Numbered from the stretch's first letter, positions 35,401 to 45,454 are shown. The stretch: DNA of 64,000 nt from Elephas maximus indicus (GCF_024166365.1 NC_064819.1:7576501-7640500); one strand, 5' to 3'. Numbers and translations: made by a program. The notes: generated from the sequence alone by a model not told the origin.

Positions 35401-35420
35401 AAAAAAAAAAAAAAAAAAAA
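35386..35420 (+). terminator. L1 polyadenylation signal and A20 tail
   Basis: AATAAA at 35386-35391 is followed by AGTTATTAT and twenty uninterrupted A (35401-35420), then the right copy of the target-site duplication. An uninterrupted tail fits a recent insertion. Confidence 0.85.
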
Positions 35421-35429
35421 GAACTTGAG

Positions 35430-36433
35430 AAATAGTTTGAACTGAGAAAAAAACATTCTTTTGTGGTTACGAGAGGGGGGAGGGAGGGAGGGTGGGAGAG
35501 GGACATTCACTAATTAGATAGTACATAAGAACTACTTTAGGTGAAGGGAAAGACAGCACACAATACAGGGAAAGTCAGCACAATTGGACTAAACCAAAAG
35601 CAAAGAAGTTTCCTTAATAAACTGAATGCTTCGAAGGCCAGCATAGCAGGGGTAGGGGTCTGGCGACCATGGTTTCAGGGGACATCTAAGTCAATTGGCG
35701 TAATAAAATCTATTAAGAAAACATTCTGCATCCCACTTTGAAGAGTGGCGTCTGGGGTCTTAAACGCTAGCAAGCAGCCATCTAAGATGCATCAGTTGGT
35801 CTCAACCCACCTGGATCAAAGGAGAATGAAAAACACCGAGAACATAAGGTGATTACGAGCCCAAGAGACAGAAAGGGCCACATGAACCAGAGACTACATC
35901 ATCCTGAGACCAGAAGAACTAGATGGTGCCCGGCTACAACTGATGACTGCCCTGACAGGGAACAAAACAGAGAACCCCTGAGGGAGCAGGAGAGCAGTGG
36001 GAAAGCAGACCCCAAATCCTCATAAGACCAGATTTAATGGTCTGACTGAGACTAGAAGGACTCTGGTGGTCATGGCCCCCAGACCTTCTGTTGGCCCAGG
36101 ACAGGAACCATTCCCAAAGCCAACTCTTCAGACATGGGTTGGATTGGACAATGGGTTGGAGAGGGATGCTGGTGAGGAGTGAGCTTCTTGGATCAGGTGG
36201 ACACTTGAAAGTATGTTGGCATCTCCTGCCTGGAGGGGAGATGAAAGGGTGGAGAGGGTTAGAAGCTGGCGAAAGGGACATGAAAAGAGAGAGTGGAGGG
36301 AGAGAGCGGGTTGTCTCATTGGGGGAGAGTAACTGGGAGTGTGTAGCAAGGTGTATATGGGTTTTTGTGTGAGAGACTGACTTGATTTGTAAACTTTCAC
36401 TTAAAGCACAATAAAAATTATGTATATATAAAA
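35430..36433 (+). mobile_element. 3'UTR of the old L1 (right part of the split element)
   Basis: Directly continues the old L1 after the inserted copy. It holds its own G-rich tract (35472-35502), the same landmark phrases as the young 3'UTR, and a terminal CACAATAAAAATTATG followed by an A/T-rich end. The right target-site duplication of the old L1 follows at 36434-36448. The two 3'UTRs therefore lie in tandem as a ~1-kb imperfect direct repeat. Confidence 0.92.
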
Positions 36434-36533
36434 AAAATCCTAGCCCCAAATTCAGGGTTCGTGAAGGGTCCCAACTAGTTGACAGCACATGGTATCCCCT
36501 ACAGTGTAGCGAGACAGTTCTGGAGTCAACCTG

Positions 36534-36696
36534 TTGTTGTTGTTGTTAGGCACCACTGAGTCAGTTTTGACTCATAGCAACCCTACAGGACAGAGTAGGA
36601 CTATCCCATAGAGTTTCCAAGGAGCGGCTGATGGATTTGAACTGCCAACCTTTTGGTTAGCAGCCAAGCTCTTAGCCACTATAACACCAGGGCTCC
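36534..36696 (-). mobile_element. AfroSINE inserted in the MIR, minus strand
   Basis: Minus-strand copy ending in TAACAACAACAACA, the RTE-type tail. Flanks GAGTCAACCTG (36523-36533) and GAGTCAACCCG (36698-36708) are a target-site duplication with one mismatch. Because it overlaps an intact MIR order, the target was already a MIR. Confidence 0.88.
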
Positions 36697-36745
36697 AGAG
36701 TCAACCCGTATGGGTTCAAATACTGACTCTGTCACCATCTAAATG

Positions 36746-37482
36746 GAAGATAACTGGGAAGCAGTACTTACTGATGAAGATCAAAGACTACAGCCTTCAG
36801 TATGGGTCATACCTCAACATAAAACAAAAATCCTCACAACTGGACCAATGAGCAACATCGTGATAAATGGAGAAAAGATTTGCAGTTGTCAAGGATTTCA
36901 TTTTACTTGGATCTACAATTAATGCCCATGGCAGCAGCAGTCAAGAAATCAAATGAGGCATTGCATTGGGCAAATCTGCTGCAGAATACCTCTTTAAAGC
37001 GTTAAAAAGTAAAGATGGCACTTTGAGGACTAAGGTGAGCCTGGCCCAAGCCATGGCATTTTCAGTTGCCTCATATGCATGTGAAAGCTAGACAATGAAT
37101 ACTAGACAAGAGAAGAATTGATGTTGTTGAATTATGGCATTGGCAAAAAATATTTAATATACCAGAAGAATGAAAAAAGCTGTCTTGGAAGAAATACAGC
37201 CAGAATGCTCCTTAGAAGCAAGGATGGTGAGACTTTGTCACACGTAATTTGAACATGTTATCAGGAGAGATTAGTCACTGGAAAAGAACATCATGCTTGG
37301 TAAAGTAGAGGGTCAGCAAAAACTAGGAAGACCCTCAATGAGATGATTGGCACAGTGGCTGCAATAACGGGCTCAAAGATAACCATTGTGAGAACGACAC
37401 AGGACTGGGCAGTGTTTCATTCTGTTTTTACATAGTGTCGCTATGAGTCGGAACTGCCTCCACGGCATCTAACGACAACAAC
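36746..37482 (+). mobile_element. RTE-clade LINE, 5'-truncated, decayed
   Basis: Collinear with the better preserved RTE at 39.1-40.4 kb: GATCAAAGACTACAGCCTTC, TGTCAAGGATTTCATTTTAC, GGCAAATCTGCTGCAGAATA, and the 3' end CGCTATGAGTCGGAACTGCC ... ACGACAACAACC. It encodes only the distal part of the RT protein and has many stops. Flanks ACCATCTAAATG and AACCGTCAAATG fit a target-site duplication inside the MIR. Confidence 0.85.
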
Positions 37483-38117
37483 CGTCAAATGAGAGCCGAA
37501 AGAGTATCTATCTCATGATGTTGCTGTGAGGGTGAAATTAAATTTCACGTCAAGAACTCAAAACATTACCAGTCACAAAGCAAGCACTCATTAAGTGGCA
37601 ACTGTTGTTGTGATTTGTGGTGTTGTTATTGTTATTATCATTACCACTCTTTCATGTCCAGTAACAAATATGCATTCCAGAACCTTCTTCCAGCTTAGAT
37701 AGCTCCTTCCTATCCTTCCACCTCCCATGGCTTCCCCTGCTGTTTCCTCTGAGACAACTTTTTCCATGATCACTGAACTGCTTTGTCTGTTTCCACTCTC
37801 TGCTGCTTTGGAAAGGAAATGTTGCCAGGTTTTGCCCATCATTATTCAGGCAAAGATACACTACCCTGAGGGGCTCAGGTGTGCTGTTCACCTGAAGGGT
37901 GCTCTCTGATGTGAGGCAGAACTATTCATCTAAGCTCCCCCGTAGCCTGGCTGGGGTGAAGACAGTTCAATGACTCTGTGATGCTTAATTTTATGTGTCA
38001 ACTTGGCTAGGCTATGCTGCCCAGTTGTTTAGTCAAAGGCCAGTCTAGATGTTGCTATGAAGTATTTATATGTGATTAGCATTTAAAACAATTGGCCTTA
38101 AGTGAAGCAGATCACCC

Positions 38118-38685
38118 TCTTATTTACCTAGTGCTGCTATAACAGAAATACCAGAAGTGGAAGACCTTTACAAACAGACGTTTATTATTCTCTTACAGTC
38201 TAAGAGGCTAGAAGTCTGAATTCAGGGCAAGAGTTGCCGGGCAAGGCTATCTCTCTTTGTCAGTTCTGGGGGAAGGTCCTTGTCATCAATCTTCCCCCAG
38301 TCTAGGACCTTCTCAGCACAGGGACCACAGGTTCAAAGAATATGCTCTCCTCCCAGTTCTTCTTTCTTGGTGGTATGAGGTCCCTATCACTCTGCTCGCT
38401 TCTTCCTCCTTACCTCTTATAAGATAAAAGGTGACCCAGGCTATACCCCAGGGAAACTCCCCTTACATGGATCAGGGATGTGACTGAGTAAGGGTGTTGC
38501 ATCCCATCCTAATCATCTTTAACATAACCTAATCTTGCCTCATTAACCACAGGCAGAGATTAGGATTTACAATACATAGGGAAGTTACATCAGATCACAA
38601 AATGGGGGGCAACCACACAATACTGGGAATCATGGCCTAGCCAAGTTGAAACACAAATTTGGGGGACACAACTCAATCCATAACA
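38118..38685 (-). mobile_element. Solo LTR, MaLR-like, minus strand
   Basis: On the minus strand it begins TGTTATGGATTGAGTTGTGT and closely parallels the LTR at 12070-12586 (for example GGCTAGGCCATGATTCCC; GGGAGTTTCCCTGGGGTAT; the end CAGCACTAGGTAA). No internal retroviral genes. It lies inside the ancient repeat. Confidence 0.75.
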
Positions 38686-38947
38686 CACTTCATAATGTGG
38701 TGGGCCTCATCCAATCTTAAATGGATTTCCAAGCTGAAAGCTGTAAGAGCAAAATGGGAGGTTTCCCAAGCAAGGAATCTGCCTCCAGACTATAAATAAA
38801 CATTCTGCCAGAATTCCTTTTGCTCCCCCAGTCCGACCTACTGATTCTGGGACACATGACTCCCAGAATTCCCAGCCTACCTATGGATTTTGTGCTTCCA
38901 GCCTCTATAATCACATGGACAAATTCCTTAAAATAAATCTCTCTCAA

Positions 38948-39070
38948 TGTTATGGGCTGAATTGTGTTCCCCCCAAAATAAATTTAGAAGTTCTAACCCC
39001 TGTAAACATGACTCTGTTTAAAGCCACCCACCTGTGGTATTTTTTGTATAGCAGCACTTGGTAACTAAGA
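38948..39070 (+). mobile_element. MaLR-type LTR with internal deletion
   Basis: Only the 5' end (TGTTATGGGCTGAATTGTGT) and the 3' end (CACCTGTGGTATTTTTTGTA, CAGCACTTGGTAACTAAGA) of a MaLR LTR remain, joined with most of the middle missing. Related to but distinct from the two longer LTRs. Confidence 0.7.
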
Positions 39071-39129
39071 TTCTCTCTCTCTCTCTCTATATATATATGT
39101 ATGTATGTCTGTACATATATACATATATG

Positions 39130-40388
39130 CCAGTAAAATTTTGCTGAAGATCATTCAAAAGCAGTTGCGGCAGTATATCGACAGGGAACTGCCAGAAATT
39201 CAGGCTGGATTCAGAAGACAACATGGAACCAGTGATATCATAGCTGATGTCAGGTGGATCCTGGCTAAAAGCAGAGAATACCAGAGAGATGTTTACCTGT
39301 ATTTTATTGACTATGCAAAGCCATTCAACTGTGTGGATCATAACAAATTATAGATAGCGTTGCGAAGAGTGGGAATTTCAGAACACTTAATTGTGCTCAC
39401 AAGGAACCTGTACACAGGTCAAGAGGCTGTTGTTCGGACAGAACAAGAGGATACTGCACGGTTTAAAGTCAGGAAAGGTGTGCCTCAGGGTTATATCCTT
39501 TCACCATACCTATTCAATCTGTATGCTAAGCAAATAATCCAAGAAGCTGGACTACATGAAGAAGAATGAGACATAAGGATTGGAGGAAGACTCATTAACA
39601 ACTTGTATTATGCAGATGACACAACCTTGCTTGCTGAAAGTGAAGAGGACTGGAAGCACTTACTAAAGAAGATAAAAGATCACAGCCTTCAGTATGGATT
39701 ACACCTTAACATAAAGAAACCAAAAATCCTCATGACTGGATCAATAAGCAACATCATGATAAGCAGAGAAAAAACTGAAGTTGTCAAGGATTTCATTTTA
39801 ATTGGATCCACAATCAACAGCCATGGAAGCAGCAGTCAAGAAATCAAAAGACACATTCCATTGGGCAAATCTGCTGCAAAAGATCTCTTTAAAGTGTTGA
39901 AAAGCAAAGATGTCACCTTGAAGGCTAAGGTGTGCCTGACCTAAGCCATGGTATTTTCAATAGCATCATGTGCATGGGAAAGCTGGGCAATGAATAATGA
40001 AGACCAAAGAAGAACTGATGCCTTCAAATTGTGGTGTTGTCAAAGAATATTGAATATACCATGGACTGCCAAAAGGACAAACAAATCTGTTTTGGAAGAG
40101 GTAAAACTGGAGTGCTCCTTAGAAGCAAGGGTGGCGAGACTGCCTCCTACATACTTTGGACATGTTGTCAGGAAGATCAGTCCCTGGGGAAGGATATCAT
40201 GCTCGGTAAAGTAAAGGATAAGCAAAAAGGAGGAAGACCCTCACTGAGATGGATTGACACAGTGGCTGCAACAATAGGGTTAAGCATAATAATGATTGTG
40301 AGCATGGCACAAGACTGGGCAGTGTTTTGTTCTGTGGTACATAGGGTCACTATGAGTTGGAACCAACTCGATGGCACCTAACAACAAC
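39130..40388 (+). pseudogene. RTE-clade LINE, 5'-truncated, reverse transcriptase relic
   Basis: Encodes an RTE/BovB-type reverse transcriptase from the fingers onward: LRQYIDRELPEIQAGFRR, FIDYAKPFNCVDHNKL, VRKGVPQGYILSPYLFN and the catalytic YADDTTLLAE (from about 39606). Broken by stops near 39351, 39567 and 39942 and by a frameshift near 40210, but otherwise well preserved. The missing 5' part would hold the endonuclease. It ends TATGAGTTGGAACCAACTCG ... CTAACAACAAC, shared with the AfroSINE tail. Flanking low-complexity DNA blurs the insertion ends. Confidence 0.9.
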
Positions 40389-40505
40389 ATATATACACAC
40401 GTGTTTATGTGTATATATGTGTGTATATGTATACATACACATGTGCACACATATATGTGTATATATATACACATATACATACATATATATTTAGAACCTA
40501 TATAG
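40389..40505. repeat. TA/CA alternating purine-pyrimidine microsatellite
   Basis: Dominated by TATATA, TGTGTA and ACACAT units in both senses, with local palindromes such as TATGTGTATATATACACATA. Such sequence is prone to cruciform or left-handed DNA. Confidence 0.7.
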
Positions 40506-40660
40506 GGAGCCCTGGTGGCACAGTGGTTAAGAGTTCAGCTGCTAATCAAAAGGTCAGCAGTTTGAATCCACTAGCTGCTGCTTGGAAACCCTAGAGGGCA
40601 GTTCTACTCTGTCCTACAGGGTCATGATGAGTTGGAATAGCCTCAATGGCAAAGAGTTTT
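40506..40660 (+). mobile_element. AfroSINE, plus strand
   Basis: Starts GAGCCCTGGTGGCACAGTGG, with B box CAGTTTGAATCC, body GGGCAGTTCTACTCTGTCC and tail GAGTTGGAATAGCCTCAATG. It lies ~120 bases downstream of the RTE end, in the same orientation. Confidence 0.9.
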
Positions 40661-40663
40661 ATA

Positions 40664-40690
40664 CATATACACACACACACACACACACCT
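40664..40690. repeat. CA-repeat microsatellite
   Basis: A run of AC dinucleotides directly after the AfroSINE tail, continuing into TGTGTG and a short CTAT repeat (40699-40711). Confidence 0.7.
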
Positions 40691-40752
40691 GTGTGTGTAT
40701 CTATCTATCTACATCCTACTGGTTTTTTTCTCTAGAAAACCCTCAGAAAGAC

Positions 40753-41715
40753 AACATTCATCTGCTGATTTTACTTCCCAAGCCACATGATATCTAGAGA
40801 AGACTATCCTACAGGTAGACACATATACAGTGGATGGTAGAAAAGGCTATTGACACTGTCAGTTAATATACTGGCATTCTGAGTTTTACACACACATACA
40901 CACACAAACCAGATACAATATTCTCCTGTCTGCAATCATCAGAAACATACCTATTAGGCTGCCTACCCCTCCTCTGGATAGAGAATTGCAGCTACTGCTC
41001 AGAAACCCTTTGGGGGTCCACAGCAATCCAAGACCTTAAGTGCCCTCCTGCCTTTCATCCTTTCAGTATTTGTCATCTGGTGAGGTAGTGTTTATCTGGT
41101 TACCCTGTCACCCTGTTATCAAAATGGACACTGACTATTTTCCCCTGCCTGGGCAAGATTAAGCTCTGAGGCGTTAAATACCAGTTATTCTACTTCCGAC
41201 AGGCACATATGAGGTTTTATATTATTATCACCACTCGATTGCTCCAATATTTGTCATTTGCTCCTGCCCTATATTTTCTTTTCTTCCCCTTCTCATTCCA
41301 GCTCTGATTCCTGTCAGGCAGGTTTGGAAGCAGCCACCTCCGAGACCAGCCCTCCAGGACCATGTGCGTGGCAGGGCCATCTGGAGAGGCTGGCTTTCTC
41401 CCTTCTCATTTGCTCTACCCACCCCTCCCTTTGCCCACACATTACCCCCAGTGGATTGTATTGAAGGCCTGAAACAATCCTGGCAAGGTCACACTGTTTG
41501 ATTCAGCTGTCAGTTTAAATTATGTCGCAGCTCTTACATCTAAATCAAGATACAAGAGAATAAAAAAGGGAGAGACAGCAAGAGACATGGTAACATCCTA
41601 CAGTGAGTGGAGAAATGACATTTCAGTTGGTCAATTGATCTGTTCCCTTGACAGTTCCCCTTCTCCCTCACTGCAACTTATTATTTAACGTACACAGACT
41701 CTGAGCATACCCCAA
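40753..41715. other. Unassigned DNA
   Basis: No supported gene or repeat. Frames at 41.2-41.46 kb overlap on both strands and lack any recognised domain. Confidence 0.4.
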
Positions 41716-41735
41716 CCCTCTGTGTGTAGAATGCC

Positions 41736-41935
41736 GTTGTTGTATGCTGTCAAGTTGATTCCTACTCATAACAACCCCGTGTGCTATGGAGTAGAACTGC
41801 CCTATAGAGTTTTCTAGGCTATAATCTTTATGGAAGCAGACCTCCAGGCCTTGCTCTGGTAGTGTTGCTGGGTGGGATCGAACCACCACCCTTTTGGTTA
41901 GCAGCCAAGCGCTTAACAATTGTATCACCAGGGCT
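41736..41935 (-). mobile_element. AfroSINE, long form, minus strand
   Basis: Minus-strand copy with long-form block (TTCTAGGCTATAATCTTTAT), B-box region and head ending GGGCTCCC at the right. Flanks CTCTGTGTGTAGAAT and CCCTGTGGGTGGAAT resemble a target-site duplication. Confidence 0.87.
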
Positions 41936-41950
41936 CCCTGTGGGTGGAAT

Positions 41951-42704
41951 AGAGGGGTAAAATATTTTCTATAATAGCAAAAATAACATTATTTTAAGAT
42001 GATTTTTATTATCAAAATCCTTGAGCATTTACATCAAAATCAAGTTACTTATACCCAGAACATATGACTACAGTGACCTTGGATTTCCTGTGTTGTTATA
42101 GAATGTAAGGGATCTGTATTTAGTGTCTATATTTTGTTCAGTTCAGCAATTACCACAACAAGGTTTTAGAACTATATTCTACTATAGTGCTCTGTCTAAA
42201 TAATATTTTTTGTGAAGCCAAAGGAAACAAATGAATGTTTTAGTGCTTATGACAGTTCCCCATTGGTCCTGGTATTTTATATACTCTTATTTTTTTTTTT
42301 TTTTTGTTTAATGTAAGGATGATTCCTGTTTGTTTTGTAAGCTGGCTTGGAGCCTTCATCTGAAGGGTGGCCACAGAAAGTCCTTTAAGATACCTGTCCA
42401 TTAGTCTGATTTCAAAATATAAGGTAGTTAACAGAAAAGTTGACAGAATTAGCTGCAAAAACCATAAAGTGCTATACAGTTATGAGATACCACTGTATTT
42501 AAATGTGACAGGAATTGATAGTTTACCTATACTACCATCTTCTTAAACGTGATAAAGATTTCTTATTAACTTTTAAATATTCAACATTAGAATATCCAGT
42601 CGACTAGGGTTTTATTCTTTCCTGAGATTTTAGATGAAAAAAGTTTTTCGACCTCATCAGTGGGCTACATTTTCATTGTTTATCCTGAAGTGGTATTAAA
42701 TTTA
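41951..42704. other. Unassigned AT-rich DNA
   Basis: No gene or recognised repeat; a T-run lies near 42290-42305. Confidence 0.4.
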
Positions 42705-42727
42705 TTGTGATTCTACAGGGACACATG

Positions 42728-42815
42728 CCAGAATTTAGACTTCTAGCCTACTAGACTGTGAGGGAATAAACGTCTGTTTGTTGAAGCCATCCACAGCAGC
42801 ACTAAATAACTAAGA
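42728..42815 (+). mobile_element. MaLR-type LTR 3' end
   Basis: GACTTCTAGCCTACTAGACT, GGGAATAAACGTCTGTTTGT and the end CAGCACTAAATAACTAAGAC are the 3' part of a MaLR LTR. The 5' part is not seen. Confidence 0.65.
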
Positions 42816-43829
42816 CAACTAGATAGGAAAAAAAAAAAATTAATAATTTAATTAATTCAATATACTCTTGAATTATGTCCAGTGAAATGGTCAGTGGTAA
42901 GAAAAAGCCCAGTGGTACCACGGAAATGGAATACTCAGTTGTTACTTTGAAAACTCCCTTTGAGGGTAATAAGGTTAGAAGTGACTGGTTCTTACAATCC
43001 CCCACTAGAACAGTAACGATAGAAGAGTGTCATTAACCTTGTTTCCCTTTTATGCCGATAACAGGAGGCATGTGGACTTCACACCCCACACTTCCACTAA
43101 GTTCATCTTGGGGTATAACTGTGAAGTGGTCACTTGTTGGACTATGTACCAAACCTCTCAGGAGCTATATATGTTAACTCTCTTTGTCTGATGAAGACAA
43201 CTATATTTACTATTCATAAGCATTAGGTGGTAAAATACAGACACTTCATGAATATATTTGGTGCCAGAATACTATGATATTGTTTATGCATTCATACTTA
43301 ATGTCCTATTTTTCCTTTATTTACTGCCATCAAAAAAAGTCATTATATTTTGCTGATTTCAAACAGTCTTAGGGTAAAAATTGTTTCACAAGTTGTCTAT
43401 GTTGCCAAACTCAAAGCTGAAGTAGGAGAAATGAGGACAGCAATTCTCAGTATTGGGTATATTATATGTAGAAATTAGTTGGTGATTTACTTATTCACAT
43501 AACAAAACTGCTCTTTTTGCCACACAAAAGGCCAAGTCTTTTATGCAATTCAACATTCAAGAGGTGACCAAGATAAGAAAAGCAAAGTTTTAGCTGGGAC
43601 TTTTCTATTTTCCCTAAATCCTGGACCAGCAGCTGCAAAAACCAAAACAAAGCTTGGAACAGGGTATTTGGTCACTGAAGGCCATTGGGATTACCCTGGA
43701 AGCTGAGAAGAGGGTGGTCTCAGTTCTTCACAATGTGAATAACATCTTCATTTCCTAACATGTTGTGTCTGTCTACTTTCTGGAGTTCAATTTCTCAGGC
43801 CAGGGTGTAGTTAGCATGTTTGTCATTTC
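42816..43829. other. Unassigned AT-rich DNA
   Basis: No gene or recognised repeat. Confidence 0.4.
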
Positions 43830-44050
43830 TGGGTAAATTTCTATTGATGAATGTTTCTTTTGTTAATGGATTGTTTTTCTGTTTTTTTCTAATTTTATTA
43901 TTATTATTATTATTTTTTTGCATTCTTGGTAATTTTTTATTGGATGATGGACATTGTAAATTATGTTTCTAGGGACGCATTTTAAAATTTTTCTTTAAAT
44001 ATTTTTAGCCTTGTCTTGGATGAAGTTATTTGACCCTTCTCTTTCTCTCT
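43830..44050. repeat. Ancient LINE-like fragment
   Basis: CATTTCTGGGTAAATTTCTA, TTCTTGGTAATTTTTTATTG and GATGGACATTGTAAATTATG match a widespread eutherian repeat that I believe is LINE-derived; class not certain. An ATT microsatellite lies at 43897-43912. The DRG1 pseudogene abuts it. Confidence 0.5.
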
Positions 44051-44056
44051 CTGTGT

Positions 44057-45011
44057 GTGAACTTTCATTAGATAAATTCTCCACTGTGGCTTGGAATCAC
44101 AGAGCACTGATGGAGATATGGAGTTTGGTAACTGGCCTTTGGGATTGGTTTAAATCCTTATTAGTCCCAGATCTTCTCCAATAGATTGTAAAAATTCCAG
44201 TGCTGGTGGGAGGAGCTGGGACAATGGTGAGTCATTTTATGGATGATATTTAGCTCCTCAGTGGAGATCTGATCATTCTTACATAGCTCAAATATACGGT
44301 GGATAATACTGAGTTTTCTTCATTCACACCAATGAGGTCATCAGCTGTAATATCACTCTGCAAAGTCATTGTGGATTTTGTCTCCCACCAGAAGGTTCTG
44401 TGAAGTCTCAGCATCCAGCCTCCTCTGAGGGCAAGCGGCTGTGAGGTCTGTGCTGTTCTTGAGCTTGTTCATAAAGAATATGTTGGGGCTTCAGCTGTTC
44501 AAGCAGATTCCAAAGACTTCCAGCTCATTTTCAACAATATTCTTGGGCTCCGAGGGTTTCAGATCGTCAAGAATAATAAGGATCAACCCAATCTAAATTT
44601 CAGATTAGGGCCTGATGGATTCTGCATTTATCATTCTTGGTACTCTCAAATATATTTGGGAGATCCAGGTGCTGAATCTTGGTGCTTCTGCATCTGATGA
44701 CATTAACACGGTAGACAGAGTGGTAAGCTCACGGGCTGCCACCTCCAGGTATAACCTAGCAGATTATTGAGCAAGATAAACTTACCCACAGATGGAAAAG
44801 CCACAAACCCAATATTAGCATCACCAGTCCTCCCAAGTCAAAACCTCCTGGTCTACCAACATAACCACCTACTGAGGTGATGAATTCTTAAAGGGATAGC
44901 CACATGGATATAAGTTCTAAGTGGTGCATTGTAGCCTCTTTCTATTGAGGCAATGTCATCTCAGCTCAGGTCATAGCTATCCTGGCTATGTAGTCTTTCA
45001 TTGTGGCGAAC
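44057..45011 (-). pseudogene. DRG1P: DRG1 processed pseudogene
   Basis: Read on the minus strand, the start region (ATG at 45011) and successive blocks follow DRG1, a developmentally regulated GTP-binding protein of 367 aa, in order and without introns: ATMHHLEL (family ATAHHLGL), VYLEVAARELTTLSTV (VYSEVAAYEFTTLTTV), LILIILDDLKP (LILIVLDVLKP), [35 protein letters not shown] and [12 protein letters not shown]. The P-loop is destroyed, there are many stops and frameshifts, and the last ~40 residues are absent. DRG1 homology beats DRG2 in each block. No poly(A) end or target-site duplication is left, so the insertion is old. Confidence 0.9.
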
Positions 45012-45454
45012 CCCTCATTGACCGCCACGGTACAGGCCTCCTATCACACGCACATGGGCAGATCCAGCTCTGGCAAGGCCTAGAGCTAATACAATTTCTC
45101 ATACAATTTTAGTGGCGTCTTTAAGAAAATGAACACAAAAATACATACAAAAGTACACAAAAGTCTTAACCAGTTGCATCTTAATTATTATGCTTTTGAA
45201 AGCTTTACAATGTTATGTGACCATGAAAACCCATTCCTAGGGCTCCTCCCATAGCTTTGCCAAGGGTTCAATGCAAGAGGGGGTATGGTAAGCTTAAATT
45301 TCATTAGCCTTAACATAAATCTGCCTCTAAATACATCCTTTAAACTTAAATACTTCTGGGGGGAAAAAAAAGTCTCTCCCAACATGAAAATATATTATGA
45401 AAAGAACCAAGGGGCCATATAAAAATGTATTTAACTTTAATTCTCAGTATTTGA
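45012..45454. other. Possible DRG1 5'UTR remnant, then unassigned DNA
   Basis: Up to ~60 bases past 45011 are GC-richer than the flanks and may be 5'UTR of the retrocopied mRNA. The rest shows no gene or repeat I can name. Confidence 0.35.

Larger units (their letters stand above)
28691..35420 (+). mobile_element. Full-length young L1 with both ORFs intact
   Basis: About 6.73 kb: 5'UTR (28691-29110), ORF1 (29111-30127), inter-ORF spacer (30128-30588), ORF2 (30589-34404), 3'UTR (34405-35400) and a pure A20 tail. Both ORFs are open with all key residues present, and the target-site duplication is perfect, so the insertion looks recent and possibly retrotransposition-competent. Activity cannot be judged from sequence alone. 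It inserted in the same orientation into an older L1. Confidence 0.96.
36501..37612 (+). repeat. MIR SINE split by two insertions
   Basis: Three pieces are collinear with MIR: 36501-36533 (ACAGTGTAGCGAGACAG, TCTGGAGTCAACC), 36709-36745 (GGGTTCAAATACTGACTCTG) and 37483-37612 (CTCATGATGTTGCTGTGAGG, AAGCAAGCACTCATTAAGTG). An AfroSINE separates the first two and an RTE fragment the last two. Confidence 0.7.
37978..40752 (+). repeat. Ancient repeat split by four insertions
   Basis: Collinear pieces of one old interspersed repeat: 37978-38117 (AATTTTATGTGTCAACTTGG), 38686-38947 (GTGGGCCTCATCCAATC; TATAATCACATGGACAAATT), 39071-39129 ((TC)n(TA)n), 40389-40505 (TA/CA alternation) and 40661-40752 (CATCCTACTGG, TCTCTAGAAAACCCTCAG). 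I recognise the order of motifs as a common eutherian repeat but do not commit to a class. The interrupters are listed separately. Confidence 0.65.

Noticed and set aside
35934-36488. 184-codon minus-strand frame
   Set aside because: Antisense of the old L1's 3'UTR, running through the target-site duplication; not a gene.
44057-45011. DRG2 as the source of the pseudogene
   Set aside because: Blocks such as LILIILDDLKP, the VYLEVAARE stretch and [13 protein letters not shown] fit DRG1 better than DRG2.
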